DNA of 64,000 nucleotides from Lactiplantibacillus garii (GCF_003885105.1 NZ_QWZQ01000005.1:1-64000), one strand, 5' to 3'. Counted from the stretch's first letter, positions 24,846-34,146 are shown. A program made the numbers and translations. The notes: generated by a model not told the origin, from the sequence alone.

Positions 24846-25151
24846 ATAAAACATTTTGAGATTTAATAACTGGTCATTTCAAGCTTTAAGTACTAACCGG
24901 TAGCAAAGATTCAACTGAGTCACAGCCTTTCAATAAAGTCTTTTACGTTCATCATAATTACTACTCGCCCTACATTATAGGCAAACGGACCAATACATAA
25001 TCAAAGGGTATTAATCTGTCATTCAGTTTAAAATAAGTCTTTTTCTTATTAAGGTAATAACCTTGATGTTAGCCTTAGCGTGTTATCCACCCGGAAGGCG
25101 GCGTAATATCGATCGTTAAGCGACCAATAACGTCATCCCATAATAAAAAAT

Positions 25152-25336
25152 GACAGAGTGTGCCAAAAGTCGGTTAGCGGGTGAGCATTAACGGCGTATG
25201 TCAAATAATCCTGGGCTTGGATTGTTTGACATACGTGGTTAAGCGGAGCCCGCTGACTTTTGAAACCCGTTTCGACAATAATTGTTCGGGGATAAAAGAG
25301 AGGCTGTGACTTTTGTCACAGCCTCTCTTTTATGGC
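25152..25336. repeat. Terminator-linked palindromic repeat, family C, copy 1 (long form)
   Basis: It contains a 19-bp perfect hairpin (25292-25310 with 25315-25333, core GAGGCTGTGAC/GTCACAGCCTC) that ends the NCS2 permease transcript. A large imperfect palindrome follows: ends GTGTGCCAAAAGTC and GACTTTTG, middle GCGGG/CCCGC and CGTATGTCAAA/TTTGACATACG. Related copies are at 33397, 37701 and 45724. Confidence 0.8.
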
Positions 25337-25337
25337 T

Positions 25338-26645
25338 TTAAACGTTTAATATCCAGAGATAAATAATAAAGATGAAGAAGAGCACGTACATTAACGGGTG
25401 GACTTCTTTAGCGTGCTTAGTGGCAACCATGGTGATGACGTAGGTGATGAAACCTAACGCGATCCCGTCGGAGATACTGTAAGTCAACGGCATTCCAATA
25501 ACGGTCAGGAAGGCGGGCACGGCAATTTCAAAGCGTTCCCAGTTAATTTGTTTCAAGGATTCGGCCATTAAGACCCCGACAATAATTAGTGCCGGTGCGG
25601 TCACTTGGCTAGTAACCACGTTTAACAGTGGTGAGAAGAATAACCCGAAGAGGAACAGAATCCCGGTAACCACGGCACTCATCCCGGAACGACCACCAAC
25701 GGCGATCCCAGCGGACGATTCAACGTAGGCGGAAGTTGGCGACGTCCCTAAAACGGAACCAACTAACATGGAAGTTGAATCAGCCATCAGGGCTTTCCCA
25801 ACCCGAGGCATCTTGTTATTTTTCATAAAACCGGCTTGTTCGGCCAAACCCACTAAGGTACCGGCCGTATCAAAGAACGTCACCAGTAAGAAAGTCAAAA
25901 CAACGATGATCAGTTGTAACGAATTAATGTCCCCAATGTGACCTAGCGCGACCCCAAAGGTTGGCTTGAGTGATGGCGCAGCAGAAACAATGGTTGACGG
26001 CATTTTAATGAGCCCAGTAACTAACCCAAGAATGGACGTTAAGACCATCCCGATAAAGATCCCACCCGGAACCTTCCGACTCATTAAGATCAACGTGACG
26101 ATCAAACCGAAAATGGTTAACCAAGTCGTCCCCACGGTTAAGGAACCTAACCCAACTACCGTAGACTTGTTGGCAACGATCAGGCCCCCACCGTGTAGCC
26201 CGATAAAGGCAATGAAGAACCCGATCCCGGCGGAAATTGCTAACTTCATATCCCGGGGGATGGCGTCAATGATCATTTCCCGTAACTTAAAGATGGTGAT
26301 CAACATAAAGATGACGGCGGCAACGAACACGCCGGCTAAAGCGGTCTGCCACTTAACGCCCATCCCAATAACGACGGAATAAGTAAAGAAGGCGTTGACC
26401 CCTAACCCGGGTGCAATGGCAATTGGATACTTCGCTAACAGACCCATTAATAAACAACCCAACGCGGACGCTAACGCGGTGGCGGTGAAAACCGCCCCCT
26501 TATCCATTCCGGAAGCCCCTAAGACGCTGGGGTTAACGAACAGGATGTAAGCCATGGAAACGAAAGTCGTTAGTCCTGCCAACATTTCCGTTCGCATGGA
26601 CGTTTTCAATTCTGAGAAATTAAAATATGCCGCTATTTTATTCAT
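25338..26645 (-). CDS. NCS2 (AzgA/PbuG-type) purine permease
   Basis: The 435-aa membrane protein has about 12-14 hydrophobic segments and the AzgA-branch motifs MAYILFVNPSVLG (near 38), APGLGVNAFFTY (near 82) and GTSPTSAYVESSAGI (near 305). Members take up adenine, guanine or hypoxanthine with protons. ATG 26645 is chosen because GGAGGGAATC precedes it at proper spacing; the longer frame overlaps that site. A PurBox-like sequence lies 107 bp upstream, so PurR-type control is likely. A family C repeat provides its terminator. Confidence 0.88.
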   Translation of the reverse strand: MNKIAAYFNFSELKTSMRTEMLAGLTTFVSMAYILFVNPSVLGASGMDKGAVFTATALASALGCLLMGLLAKYPIAIAPGLGVNAFFTYSVVIGMGVKWQTALAGVFVAAVIFMLITIFKLREMIIDAIPRDMKLAISAGIGFFIAFIGLHGGGLIVANKSTVVGLGSLTVGTTWLTIFGLIVTLILMSRKVPGGIFIGMVLTSILGLVTGLIKMPSTIVSAAPSLKPTFGVALGHIGDINSLQLIIVVLTFLLVTFFDTAGTLVGLAEQAGFMKNNKMPRVGKALMADSTSMLVGSVLGTSPTSAYVESSAGIAVGGRSGMSAVVTGILFLFGLFFSPLLNVVTSQVTAPALIIVGVLMAESLKQINWERFEIAVPAFLTVIGMPLTYSISDGIALGFITYVITMVATKHAKEVHPLMYVLFFIFIIYLWILNV

Positions 26646-26751
26646 GATTCCCTCCAAATATTAAAAATAATAGAAATAGCACAATTGTAAACGTTCGTGT
26701 TTTCGTTCCTTATCACAAAATTAATCCTAACATTGTTCTTAGTTAAAAGCA

Positions 26752-26764
26752 ATATCCGAACACT
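26752..26764 (+). promoter_or_regulatory. PurBox-like site
   Basis: ATATCCGAACACT matches the PurR box AWWWCCGAACWWT with one mismatch, upstream of the purine permease. A second, weaker ACGAAC motif lies near 26690. Confidence 0.5.
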
Positions 26765-26873
26765 AAATAATTTACCAGAACTTTTTTTCAATTTTTAAAT
26801 CAAAAGGCGCTGCGTTAAAATGGAATTGTTATAAGGAGTGTTTTATAAAAATCGTTTGGGGAGTGTGATTGAT

Positions 26874-27035
26874 TTGGCTAATTCCAAGGTTAGTGCCATC
26901 TTTTTTCTAATCTTATACGCCGTCTTACTCTACTTCGTTTTTACCATGAATAACATGATAGCGATGTACATTATGGCCATCGGCATGTTTTTAGAAGCCT
27001 GCGAAGGCGTATATTGCAACTTCTTTAAACACTAA
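26874..27035 (+). CDS. Small two-helix membrane protein, 53 aa
   Basis: The product consists of two hydrophobic segments (SAIFFLILYAVLLYFVF and NMIAMYIMAIGMFLEA) with a short tail ending CNFFKH. TTG 26874 is preferred because GGGGAG lies 9 bases upstream; a longer GTG frame at 26838 would give 65 aa. A perfect terminator overlaps the stop. No family is recognised. It diverges from the purine permease. Confidence 0.6.
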   Translation: MANSKVSAIFFLILYAVLLYFVFTMNNMIAMYIMAIGMFLEACEGVYCNFFKH

Positions 27036-27066
27036 AAAAATCCGGGAATATTCCCGGATTTTTTTA
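27034..27066. terminator. Two-way terminator
   Basis: ATCCGGGAAT and ATTCCCGGAT form a perfect stem between A and T runs; it serves both convergent genes and overlaps their stop codons. Confidence 0.92.
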
Positions 27067-27543
27067 GTGCGCAACTGGCCGTGGGTGGTCTTGACCTTGC
27101 CCAAGCTGCGTCACCTGTTCGCAAAAGCCCGCCATCATCTGTAAAACCTGTTCAATTTGGTCGGCCCCTAGTTGGTGGACCCACGTATCAAAGTGTTTGC
27201 TGATCGCCTGGTTGACTAAAACCTCAACTTGCTGACCACGTTCGGTCAGGTGCAAGTATAACCGGCGCCGATCTTGTGGATCCGGCACCTGGAAAACGTA
27301 GTGCTGTGTTAATAACGCTTTGACCTGGCGCGAAATGGCACTACGCGTCACCTGCCGTTGCACGGCGATATCGTTTAACGTCACCTGATCAGTGGTTGCG
27401 ATCCGCCGCATGATCAAAAATTGTTCAAATGAAAGTTTATTTTGACTTAACGGCCAGGCGACCAAGTCCATCATGGTCTTAGTAGTATCCTGATACGCGT
27501 CAAAATACTTATTTAAAAGTTGCCCTAATTCAATATTTTTCAT
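27064..27543 (-). CDS. MarR-family transcriptional regulator
   Basis: The 159-aa winged-helix regulator has the recognition-helix stretch TRSAISRQVKALLTQHYV (near 65) and the wing DPQDRRRLYLHLTERG. Members bind palindromes as dimers and respond to small ligands. ATG 27543 is used; an upstream GTG in frame has no RBS. It diverges from licD, which it may control. The target is not evident. Confidence 0.85.
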   Translation of the reverse strand: MKNIELGQLLNKYFDAYQDTTKTMMDLVAWPLSQNKLSFEQFLIMRRIATTDQVTLNDIAVQRQVTRSAISRQVKALLTQHYVFQVPDPQDRRRLYLHLTERGQQVEVLVNQAISKHFDTWVHQLGADQIEQVLQMMAGFCEQVTQLGQGQDHPRPVAH

Positions 27544-27722
27544 GATTATTACCGTCACCCCATTGACTTTGAATTAAATATAACACGCCTTTAACTAATT
27601 TACAGTGATTGACCCGGCATTGACCGCTTTTTACGCACGTAAGGCATCCTGCCTAACATTTTACGGGACTAAAGGAGTATGATAATAGGTAGTGAAACGC
27701 TTACGAGAAGGAGATGATCCAG

Positions 27723-28532
27723 ATGGCCCTCACACCCTTGCACCGGGTCGAATTACGCCTGATGCAAACCGTTATTCAGATTTGTGACGCCGAAAACATC
27801 GACTACTTTTTAATTGGTGGCTCGTTACTGGGAGCCGTCCGTCATCAGGGTTTCATCCCCTGGGACGACGACATCGACATCGGTATGCGCCGCAGCGAAT
27901 ACCAACGGTTTATCGCGGTCGCAAACCAGCACCTTGATCCGGACCAATTTTTCTTACAAACCGGTGCCAGTGATCCCGACTACGCACTGAGCTATATGAA
28001 ACTGCTGGACGTCAATACGTACATTGAAGAAAAAAACAACGTTAACAACGCCTTCAAGGGTGTCTTTGTTGATATTTTTCCGTTTGATAAGATTCCGGAC
28101 GACGAGGCCCTCCGGCGGTCGCAAATGATGCACTTCCGCCTTGAAGACGCCGCCATCCTACTTAAACTCAACTACAACTTCGTTAAAACCCCGTTGCGGA
28201 ACCGTCTAACCAAGCACACTCCCCAACAGTTGGCCGAAGTGAACGGACATAAGCAGGACCGGGAAGGCTACATGCGCCTCTACGAACAATCCGATTCACG
28301 CACCTATAAAAACTTAGCCTCGCAGTATGACTACGACAAGGAGATTATGTCGTATCAGGAATTAACGACGTTGCGAGTCGTTCCCTTTGAGACCCTGCAA
28401 GTTAAAATTCCCCGGGCCTATGATCAAATTTTGACCCGGATGTACGGTGACTATCACCAGTTGCCACCGGTTGACCAGCGGGTTGAAAAACATCTGAACA
28501 AACTAATTATTAACAATCACGAAATCTTATAG
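27723..28532 (+). CDS. LicD-family phosphotransferase
   Basis: The 269-aa protein has the LicD nucleotidyltransferase-fold signature GGSLLGAVRHQGFIPWDDDI (residues 34-53) with the metal-binding Asp residues. LicD proteins transfer phosphocholine or other phospho-groups onto teichoic acid or wall glycans at the membrane surface; here the donor is unknown. ATG 27723 is chosen because AGGAG lies 9 bases upstream; the longer frame starts inside that site. It stands alone between a MarR gene and the polyphosphate operon. Confidence 0.85.
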   Translation: MALTPLHRVELRLMQTVIQICDAENIDYFLIGGSLLGAVRHQGFIPWDDDIDIGMRRSEYQRFIAVANQHLDPDQFFLQTGASDPDYALSYMKLLDVNTYIEEKNNVNNAFKGVFVDIFPFDKIPDDEALRRSQMMHFRLEDAAILLKLNYNFVKTPLRNRLTKHTPQQLAEVNGHKQDREGYMRLYEQSDSRTYKNLASQYDYDKEIMSYQELTTLRVVPFETLQVKIPRAYDQILTRMYGDYHQLPPVDQRVEKHLNKLIINNHEIL

Positions 28533-28540
28533 TCATAACT

Positions 28541-28583
28541 AGCGTGGTTCGGACGTTCTCGCAACCGCCGAACTGCGCTTTTT
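28541..28583 (+). terminator. licD terminator
   Basis: AGCGTGGTTCGG pairs imperfectly with CCGCCGAACTGCGCT, followed by a T run. Confidence 0.6.
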
Positions 28584-28736
28584 GCGTATTGCGGGCATTT
28601 AGCGCTTGCAAATTTAAATTACAATCACGTCACTATTCATTTCACCCACCGTAAACGTGTGTTAAAATTAAAAGAATTATCTAACCTAAACGTTACGTTT
28701 ACCAGGGGGGTAAAAACATTTAAATGGGGGATCTAA

Positions 28737-30266
28737 ATGGCAGCAAAATTATTTGGTATTATGATGATCAACGTTCAAAGTATTGAGCTATCCATCGTTA
28801 ACTTGCGGACCTTGAAGCAAGTCGAACGCGTGCGTTCCGACGTTGCGCTTGGCGAAGATATTTACGATCAACACACGATCGATTACGATTCGGTCGAACA
28901 GGCGGCGTCCGCGTTGACCGGCTTTGTTCAAATTATGAACGACTACGGGGTTGAGGATTACCGCTTATGGGGATCGTGGTCCTTATCCACCGCAAACAAC
29001 GCCGATTACGTCCAAGACCAGTTACTGGTACGAACCGGTTTAAAAATCGACTGGTTATCCAGTAGTCAGGAAACTTACTTACGCTCGGCCGCCGTTGCGG
29101 TCCATTTTCCACGTTTTAAACAAATGATCACGGAACCGACCTACTTACTCGGAATCAATTCCGGCAGCGTCGGTATTTCCCACTATGATCAGGGGAACTT
29201 CGTCTTTTCACGAAGTTTGCGGCTCGGGCCGGTACGGATCGCCGAAGTCTTGGAAGACTTACAGTCCAGCGTACCGAACTACGTTGAAGTCCTTGACGAC
29301 TATATTTCCAGCCAAATTGCCGACTTCGGTCGTTTTCTACCCGGTCGACGGGAAGAACCAAGCAACGTCGTCATGTTGGGCGTCGCACCGTTTTCCAACT
29401 TGTTCCGGCAGCAACAATCCAAGGCCGGGGTCGAAGAACTGAGCAAGTGCGACTTTCAGGCCCTGTATGACGACGTGATCGACGCGTCCGACCAGTATTT
29501 AATGGATAAATACGAGGTTGACGAAGAGGACGTCCGGTTAATCGTGCCCGAAATGTTACTGATTAACGAGTTACTTCAACTGACTAACGCGCAAAAAATC
29601 TGGCTTGGCAACGTTACCGTGCTCGACGGACTGATTATTCAGGAAGCCGTTAAGCTTGGTTATAAGAAGTACAACTTTAACGACCAGATCGTGACCGCCG
29701 CAAAAAACATCGCCGACCGTTACAACGTCGAACCTAAACACCGCGACTTAGTAACTAAGTTCGCGCTGCACCTCTTTGACCAGTTAAAACCGTTGCACCA
29801 CCTGGGTAAACGCGACCGGTTACTCTTACAAGTTGCGTCGATCGTACACGACGTTGGGAGTTACATCGATCCGCACCAGCATTACATGCACTCGGATTAT
29901 ATTTTACAAGCAACCGAATTAACCGGTCTAACCGATGATGAGAAAAAAACGATTGCGATGATCTCGCGCTACCACAGCGCGCAAACACCGTCAAAGGACC
30001 TCAAACACTTTGAGCACATGCAACTCGAACAGCGGGTCCTAGTTTCCAAGCTTTCCGCGATCTTACGAATTGCGGACGCCTTGGACGATGGTCGCAAACA
30101 AAAAATTGATAAGATCTCGGTGTCGATTAAGAACCCGCGGGTCATTATCACCTGTTTTTCCCACGACGACCTGTTTTTAGAAAACTGGGTCTTCGCGCAA
30201 AAGGCCGAGTTCTTTAAAGAAGTCTTCGGTCTAACGCCAGTAATTAAATTACGGGGGGTACGTTAA
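28737..30266 (+). CDS. Ppx/GppA-like protein with HD domain and altered active site
   Basis: The 509-aa protein has an N-terminal Ppx/GppA-like ASKHA fold (about 1-300) and a C-terminal HD domain (about 325-490) with SIVHDVGSYID (near 373). In active exopolyphosphatases the first loop reads roughly IDxGSNSxR and the second DxGGGS. Here they read GIMMINVQSIELSI and GINSGSVGI, so key phosphate-binding residues are missing. The first half may be regulatory, with the HD half keeping metal-binding His-Asp. It is the first gene of a three-gene operon: 1 nt before ppk, then a canonical ppx. Confidence 0.8.
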   Translation: MAAKLFGIMMINVQSIELSIVNLRTLKQVERVRSDVALGEDIYDQHTIDYDSVEQAASALTGFVQIMNDYGVEDYRLWGSWSLSTANNADYVQDQLLVRTGLKIDWLSSSQETYLRSAAVAVHFPRFKQMITEPTYLLGINSGSVGISHYDQGNFVFSRSLRLGPVRIAEVLEDLQSSVPNYVEVLDDYISSQIADFGRFLPGRREEPSNVVMLGVAPFSNLFRQQQSKAGVEELSKCDFQALYDDVIDASDQYLMDKYEVDEEDVRLIVPEMLLINELLQLTNAQKIWLGNVTVLDGLIIQEAVKLGYKKYNFNDQIVTAAKNIADRYNVEPKHRDLVTKFALHLFDQLKPLHHLGKRDRLLLQVASIVHDVGSYIDPHQHYMHSDYILQATELTGLTDDEKKTIAMISRYHSAQTPSKDLKHFEHMQLEQRVLVSKLSAILRIADALDDGRKQKIDKISVSIKNPRVIITCFSHDDLFLENWVFAQKAEFFKEVFGLTPVIKLRGVR

Positions 30267-30267
30267 A

Positions 30268-32424
30268 ATGAATTACCACAAAGAAAGCTACTACACCAAC
30301 CGTGAACTAAGTTGGATGGATTTTAACTACCGGGTATTGGACGAGGCCCGCGACAAGGACAACCCGCTCCTGGAACGCGTCCGTTTTCTGGGCATCACCC
30401 AGAGTAACCTCGACGAATTTTTCACCGTACGAGTGGCCTCGCTGCGTAAACTAATGTCCGTTAACTATAAAAAGCCCGATCCGGCCGGCTTAACACCGGA
30501 AATGCAAGTCCAGGCCATTAGTGCTAAGGCCCACGAAATGGTCAAGCGGCAGTATAACACGCTCAACCGTTCGCTATTACCGCTCCTAGAACAACACGAC
30601 ATCCACCTCTTACACATGGCGGACTTGACCGAAGAACAGCACACCTTCGTCAAAAATTATTTTGACGACGAACTGTACCCGGCCTTAACACCGATGGCCG
30701 ACGATTCATCGCGACCGTTCCCGTTCATTGGTAATAACACGTTAAACATCGCGTTACGAATCTATAAAAACGGGGATAAAAAGGACCGTAAGTTTGCGAC
30801 CGTCCAAGTTCCCGACGTGTTCCCACGGGTCGTGACCTTACCCGGCAAGCCGAACCAATTTATTTTAATTGAAGACATCATCAAGGCCTTCGTCGGTTCG
30901 CTGTTCATTAACTACACCGTTAAAGAAACTAGCGCCTACCGGGTCATGCGCGACCTCGACCTTGACGTTGCCGAAGAGGATACTTCCGACCTATTAAAGG
31001 AAGTTCAAAAACAATTAAAGATGCGTGAACGCGGGAAAGTCATGCGCTTAGAAGTTGAAAAGAGCATGAGTAAACACCAGCGGGCCCGTTTGTCCAAGGC
31101 CCTCGGAATTGACGAAAGTGCCCTGTACGTTATCAACGGACCGTTAAACTTAACCTTCCTGTCCAAGCTGGTGAAGGCGGTCAGTGGTCATGACGACCTT
31201 AATTACCCGAAGTACAAGGCAAACTACCCGGCCGTTTACCGGGAACGCTCGATTTTTGATTTGATCAAGGCCCACGATATTTTGATGCAGTACCCGTACG
31301 ACGACTTTAAACCGGTGGTGGACTTCATCCACGAAGCGGCCGAGGACCAAGACGTCTTAGCCATTAAAATGACGCTGTACCGGGTCTCCGCGGATTCACC
31401 AATCATTAAATACCTCGGGCAAGCCGCCCAAAACGGTAAACAGGTCACCGTTTTAGTCGAAGTTAAGGCCCGCTTTGATGAGGAAAATAACGTCCACTGG
31501 GCAAAGAAGCTGGAAGAAATGGGTTGCCACGTGATTTACGGTTTGATTGGTCTAAAGACCCACTGTAAGCTCGCGCTGGTTGTTCGCCGGGAAAACGAAG
31601 GCATCAAGCGTTACATGCACATGGGGACTGGAAACTATAACGACGTGACCGCCCACTTCTATACTGACATGGGACTGTTTACGGCCGATACCGACATGGG
31701 CATTGACGCCTCCAACATTTTCAACATGCTTTCGGGCTACTCGGAACCACCGTACTTCCATAAATTGCACATTTCACCGGACGGGATCCGCGACTTTATC
31801 AACGAAAAATTAGACGATGAGATTGCGATTGCCAAGGCCGGCAAGCCGTCCCTCGTGCGGATGAAGATGAACTCGTTATCCGACCCGCAAATCATCAGTA
31901 AACTTTACGAAGCCTCCCACGCCGGGGTCAAAGTTCAACTGATTATTCGGGGCATCTGTTGCTTAAAGACCGGGATCAAGGGAATTTCCGACAACATCGA
32001 AGTCCACTCAATCATCGGCCGCTTGCTCGAGCACAGTCGAATCTACTACTTTAGTAACGACGGCGAACCCCAGATCTACCTGTCCAGTGCCGACATGATG
32101 ACCCGTAACCTGAACCGGCGGGTGGAATTGCTGTTCCCACTCCTCCAACCAGACATTAGTCAACGGGCGATGGCTATTTTTGAAACGATGTGGCAGGATA
32201 ACGTCAAGACCCGGATCCTTCAAGCCGACGACACCTACACTAAGGTTGATGGGCGGGGTCTCGAAATGCTAGACTCGCAAGCCTACTTCATTCACGAAGC
32301 CGAACAGGAAGTCCAAGCCGACCACGGTGAACCGCAACCGACTAGCAATAGTCACCAGTTTATTCCGATGATGAGCCCTAAAAACGAGCCCAATCCTTTA
32401 GAAAGTAACGGAAAGGAAGACTAG
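30268..32424 (+). CDS. ppk: Polyphosphate kinase 1
   Basis: The 718-aa enzyme reversibly makes long-chain polyphosphate from ATP. The N domain starts ELSWMDFNYRVLDEA; the middle domain and two phospholipase-D-like halves follow. They hold KARFDEENNVHWAKKLE, GLKTHCKLALVVRRE and HMGTGNYND (near 451), the region with the phosphorylated and catalytic His residues. Length is typical. It starts 1 nt after the Ppx/GppA-HD gene and ends 1 nt before ppx, so the three are translated from one message. Confidence 0.95.
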   Translation: MNYHKESYYTNRELSWMDFNYRVLDEARDKDNPLLERVRFLGITQSNLDEFFTVRVASLRKLMSVNYKKPDPAGLTPEMQVQAISAKAHEMVKRQYNTLNRSLLPLLEQHDIHLLHMADLTEEQHTFVKNYFDDELYPALTPMADDSSRPFPFIGNNTLNIALRIYKNGDKKDRKFATVQVPDVFPRVVTLPGKPNQFILIEDIIKAFVGSLFINYTVKETSAYRVMRDLDLDVAEEDTSDLLKEVQKQLKMRERGKVMRLEVEKSMSKHQRARLSKALGIDESALYVINGPLNLTFLSKLVKAVSGHDDLNYPKYKANYPAVYRERSIFDLIKAHDILMQYPYDDFKPVVDFIHEAAEDQDVLAIKMTLYRVSADSPIIKYLGQAAQNGKQVTVLVEVKARFDEENNVHWAKKLEEMGCHVIYGLIGLKTHCKLALVVRRENEGIKRYMHMGTGNYNDVTAHFYTDMGLFTADTDMGIDASNIFNMLSGYSEPPYFHKLHISPDGIRDFINEKLDDEIAIAKAGKPSLVRMKMNSLSDPQIISKLYEASHAGVKVQLIIRGICCLKTGIKGISDNIEVHSIIGRLLEHSRIYYFSNDGEPQIYLSSADMMTRNLNRRVELLFPLLQPDISQRAMAIFETMWQDNVKTRILQADDTYTKVDGRGLEMLDSQAYFIHEAEQEVQADHGEPQPTSNSHQFIPMMSPKNEPNPLESNGKED

Positions 32425-32425
32425 T

Positions 32426-33379
32426 ATGGAAAACTTTGCCGTCATTGACCTCGGTTCCAACTCGTGCCGGATGACGATCACCCAGATCCAACCAGATGGG
32501 AGTTACGCGGTCACCCACCGGCTAAAGGAAATGGTCCGTTTATCCGAAAACGAAAACAGTGGTGCCACCCCAACGTTACAGCCGGCCGCCATCGAGCGGA
32601 CGATGACCGCACTGGCCTCGTTTAAAGCCATCTATGACCAGTTGCCAAACTTAACGTTAACGGCGGTGGCCACCGCGGCGACCCGTAAGGCCAGTAACCA
32701 GAAAAAGTTTTTAAAACGGGTCAAAAGCGAACTTGATTTAGACCTTGAAGTCATTCCGGGAACCACCGAAGCTTATTACGACTACCTTGGGGTAATCAAC
32801 ACCCTGCCGACCACGAACTGCGTCATGGTCGACACCGGGGGTGGTAGCTGCGAACTGGTTTTGATCGTCAACGGTCAGGCCAAGGAACTGATCAGTTTAC
32901 CGATTGGCGCCGTCAGTTTATCGGAAAAATTTGACCTGAGCGATAAAATTGCGGCGAACGAACTGTTTAAAACCATGACGTTTGTGGATAAACTGTTCAA
33001 CAGTGTCTGGTGGTTACGTAACGGACTTAACTTACCGTTAGTTTGTCTTGGTGGCAGTAACCGGACGCTCGCCAAGATCAACCGCCGCAAGAGTGACTTC
33101 TTGAACTTTGAAGATATTCACGGCTACCGGCTTCGCGACACCGCCATTTACGAAACTTTTGATGACGTGATCGCCAAAAGCGCCGCCGAGCGGGCCGAAA
33201 TTCCGGGGCTGGCAAAGGACCGGGCCGACATCATCGTGGGTGGTCTGATTCCGGCCATTACGCTGATGCGCTTCCTTGATTCCGACCGGATGATTTTCTC
33301 ACAAAACGGGCTACGGGAAGGTATTTTGTTCGAACACCTGACCCGCCTTGCCGCCCAAAATAAAAAAATTCGGCAATAA
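32426..33379 (+). CDS. ppx: Exopolyphosphatase
   Basis: The 317-aa Ppx/GppA phosphatase has intact motifs: VIDLGSNSCRMTI (residues 5-17) and VDTGGGSCELVL (near 134) for phosphate binding, with the catalytic Glu in the EVIPGTTEAYYDYLG region (near 115). It cleaves terminal phosphate from polyphosphate; a pppGpp role is possible. It follows ppk directly, with GAAAGGAAG as RBS. The operon thus holds the synthase, one competent hydrolase and one altered homolog. Confidence 0.9.
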   Translation: MENFAVIDLGSNSCRMTITQIQPDGSYAVTHRLKEMVRLSENENSGATPTLQPAAIERTMTALASFKAIYDQLPNLTLTAVATAATRKASNQKKFLKRVKSELDLDLEVIPGTTEAYYDYLGVINTLPTTNCVMVDTGGGSCELVLIVNGQAKELISLPIGAVSLSEKFDLSDKIAANELFKTMTFVDKLFNSVWWLRNGLNLPLVCLGGSNRTLAKINRRKSDFLNFEDIHGYRLRDTAIYETFDDVIAKSAAERAEIPGLAKDRADIIVGGLIPAITLMRFLDSDRMIFSQNGLREGILFEHLTRLAAQNKKIRQ

Positions 33380-33396
33380 TTGCCGGTCTGAACGTT

Positions 33397-33510
33397 AAAA
33401 TAGAGGCTGTGACTTTTGTCACAGCCTCTATTTTATCTCCGAACAACTATTGTCGAAACGTGCGCCAAAAGTCAGCGGGCTCCGCTTAACCGATTTTTGG
33501 CACACTCTGT
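33397..33510. repeat. Family C repeat, copy 2 (short form), with ppx terminator
   Basis: A 17-bp perfect hairpin (33397-33413 with 33418-33434) ends the polyphosphate operon. It continues into the conserved TCGAAACGTGCGCCAAAAGTC ... GGCACACTCT palindrome, without the middle section present in copies 1 and 3. A CGGCAATAATTGCCG hairpin precedes it at 33371. Confidence 0.8.
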
Positions 33511-33551
33511 ATTTTGCTGCGTTCATGATTTAATTTAATGTCAAACTCCGG

Positions 33552-33761
33552 CTACGACTTAGTTTGTTGTTGTGCCTGCTGGTCTTGATGCCAGCTGGTG
33601 GGACTCCACAACTGGCCTTCCATTGATCCCCGCAAGCTTTCAATCTCAGCTTGCTGATCATCGATCACTTTAATGATGCCATCAATGGTAAAGTGGTTCC
33701 CGTCGGTTTGCAAGTCCTTCAATGCTTGGATGGCCCAAGCCGCCTGATCACGTTCACTCAT
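33552..33761 (-). CDS. Small soluble protein, 69 aa, unknown
   Basis: The product is hydrophilic and probably helical (ERDQAAWAIQALKDL, then VIDDQQAEIESLRGSM) with a Gln-rich tail (QDQQAQQQTKS). ATG 33761 follows GGAGG at 8 bases. It may form a short coiled coil. No family is recognised and the gene is isolated between repeats C2 and D1. The good RBS and amphipathic pattern support a real gene. Confidence 0.6.
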   Translation of the reverse strand: MSERDQAAWAIQALKDLQTDGNHFTIDGIIKVIDDQQAEIESLRGSMEGQLWSPTSWHQDQQAQQQTKS

Positions 33762-33844
33762 CGTCAAATCCTCCTCAATTCATAGTTTCCTATTACATTG
33801 TACGCAAGCTTTACAATTTAACCAAGGATTTTGTTTAATGCGGT

Positions 33845-34146
33845 TCGTGGTTAGCTACGTCACCAGTATTATGTCAAAACTGCACGCCTTACCTTGATTG
33901 CTAAAACGTGTTCAAGTTCGACTGGAGCTTCCGGTTAGCTACGTAGCCAGAATTATGCCAAAACCGCATAACACTGCCTACTAGGCTAATCCTCATCTCC
34001 AACCCGTCGAAACCTCACACTCTATCGAAACGTGCTCGGGTCAAGCTGGGGCTGTGGTTAGCTACGTTACCAGCATTATGCCCAAACCGCATAATACTGA
34101 TAACTAGGCTAATCCTCGCCCCACCCGCTTGAACCTCACACTCTAT
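33845..34146. repeat. Tandem structured repeat array, family D, locus 1
   Basis: Two full units of about 125 bp and one degenerate unit stand in tandem. Each unit begins with AACGTG and ends CACACTCTAT. It folds into a long hairpin from GGTTAGCTACGTAGCCAG and its near complement CTGCCTACTAGGCTAATCC, with a GCATTATG/GCATAAT tip. Terminal stems differ but pair: TTCGAC/GTCGAA in one unit, TCAAGC/GCTTGA in the next. The array abuts the terminator of the Spx-like gene. Confidence 0.8.

Noticed and set aside
26838-27035. Longer 65-aa version of the small membrane protein starting at GTG 26838
   Set aside because: The GTG lies within its own Shine-Dalgarno-like stretch, whereas TTG 26874 has GGGGAG at normal distance.
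33845-34146. CRISPR array
   Set aside because: The tandem units are about 125 bp, self-complementary and not separated by unique spacers; no cas genes are present.
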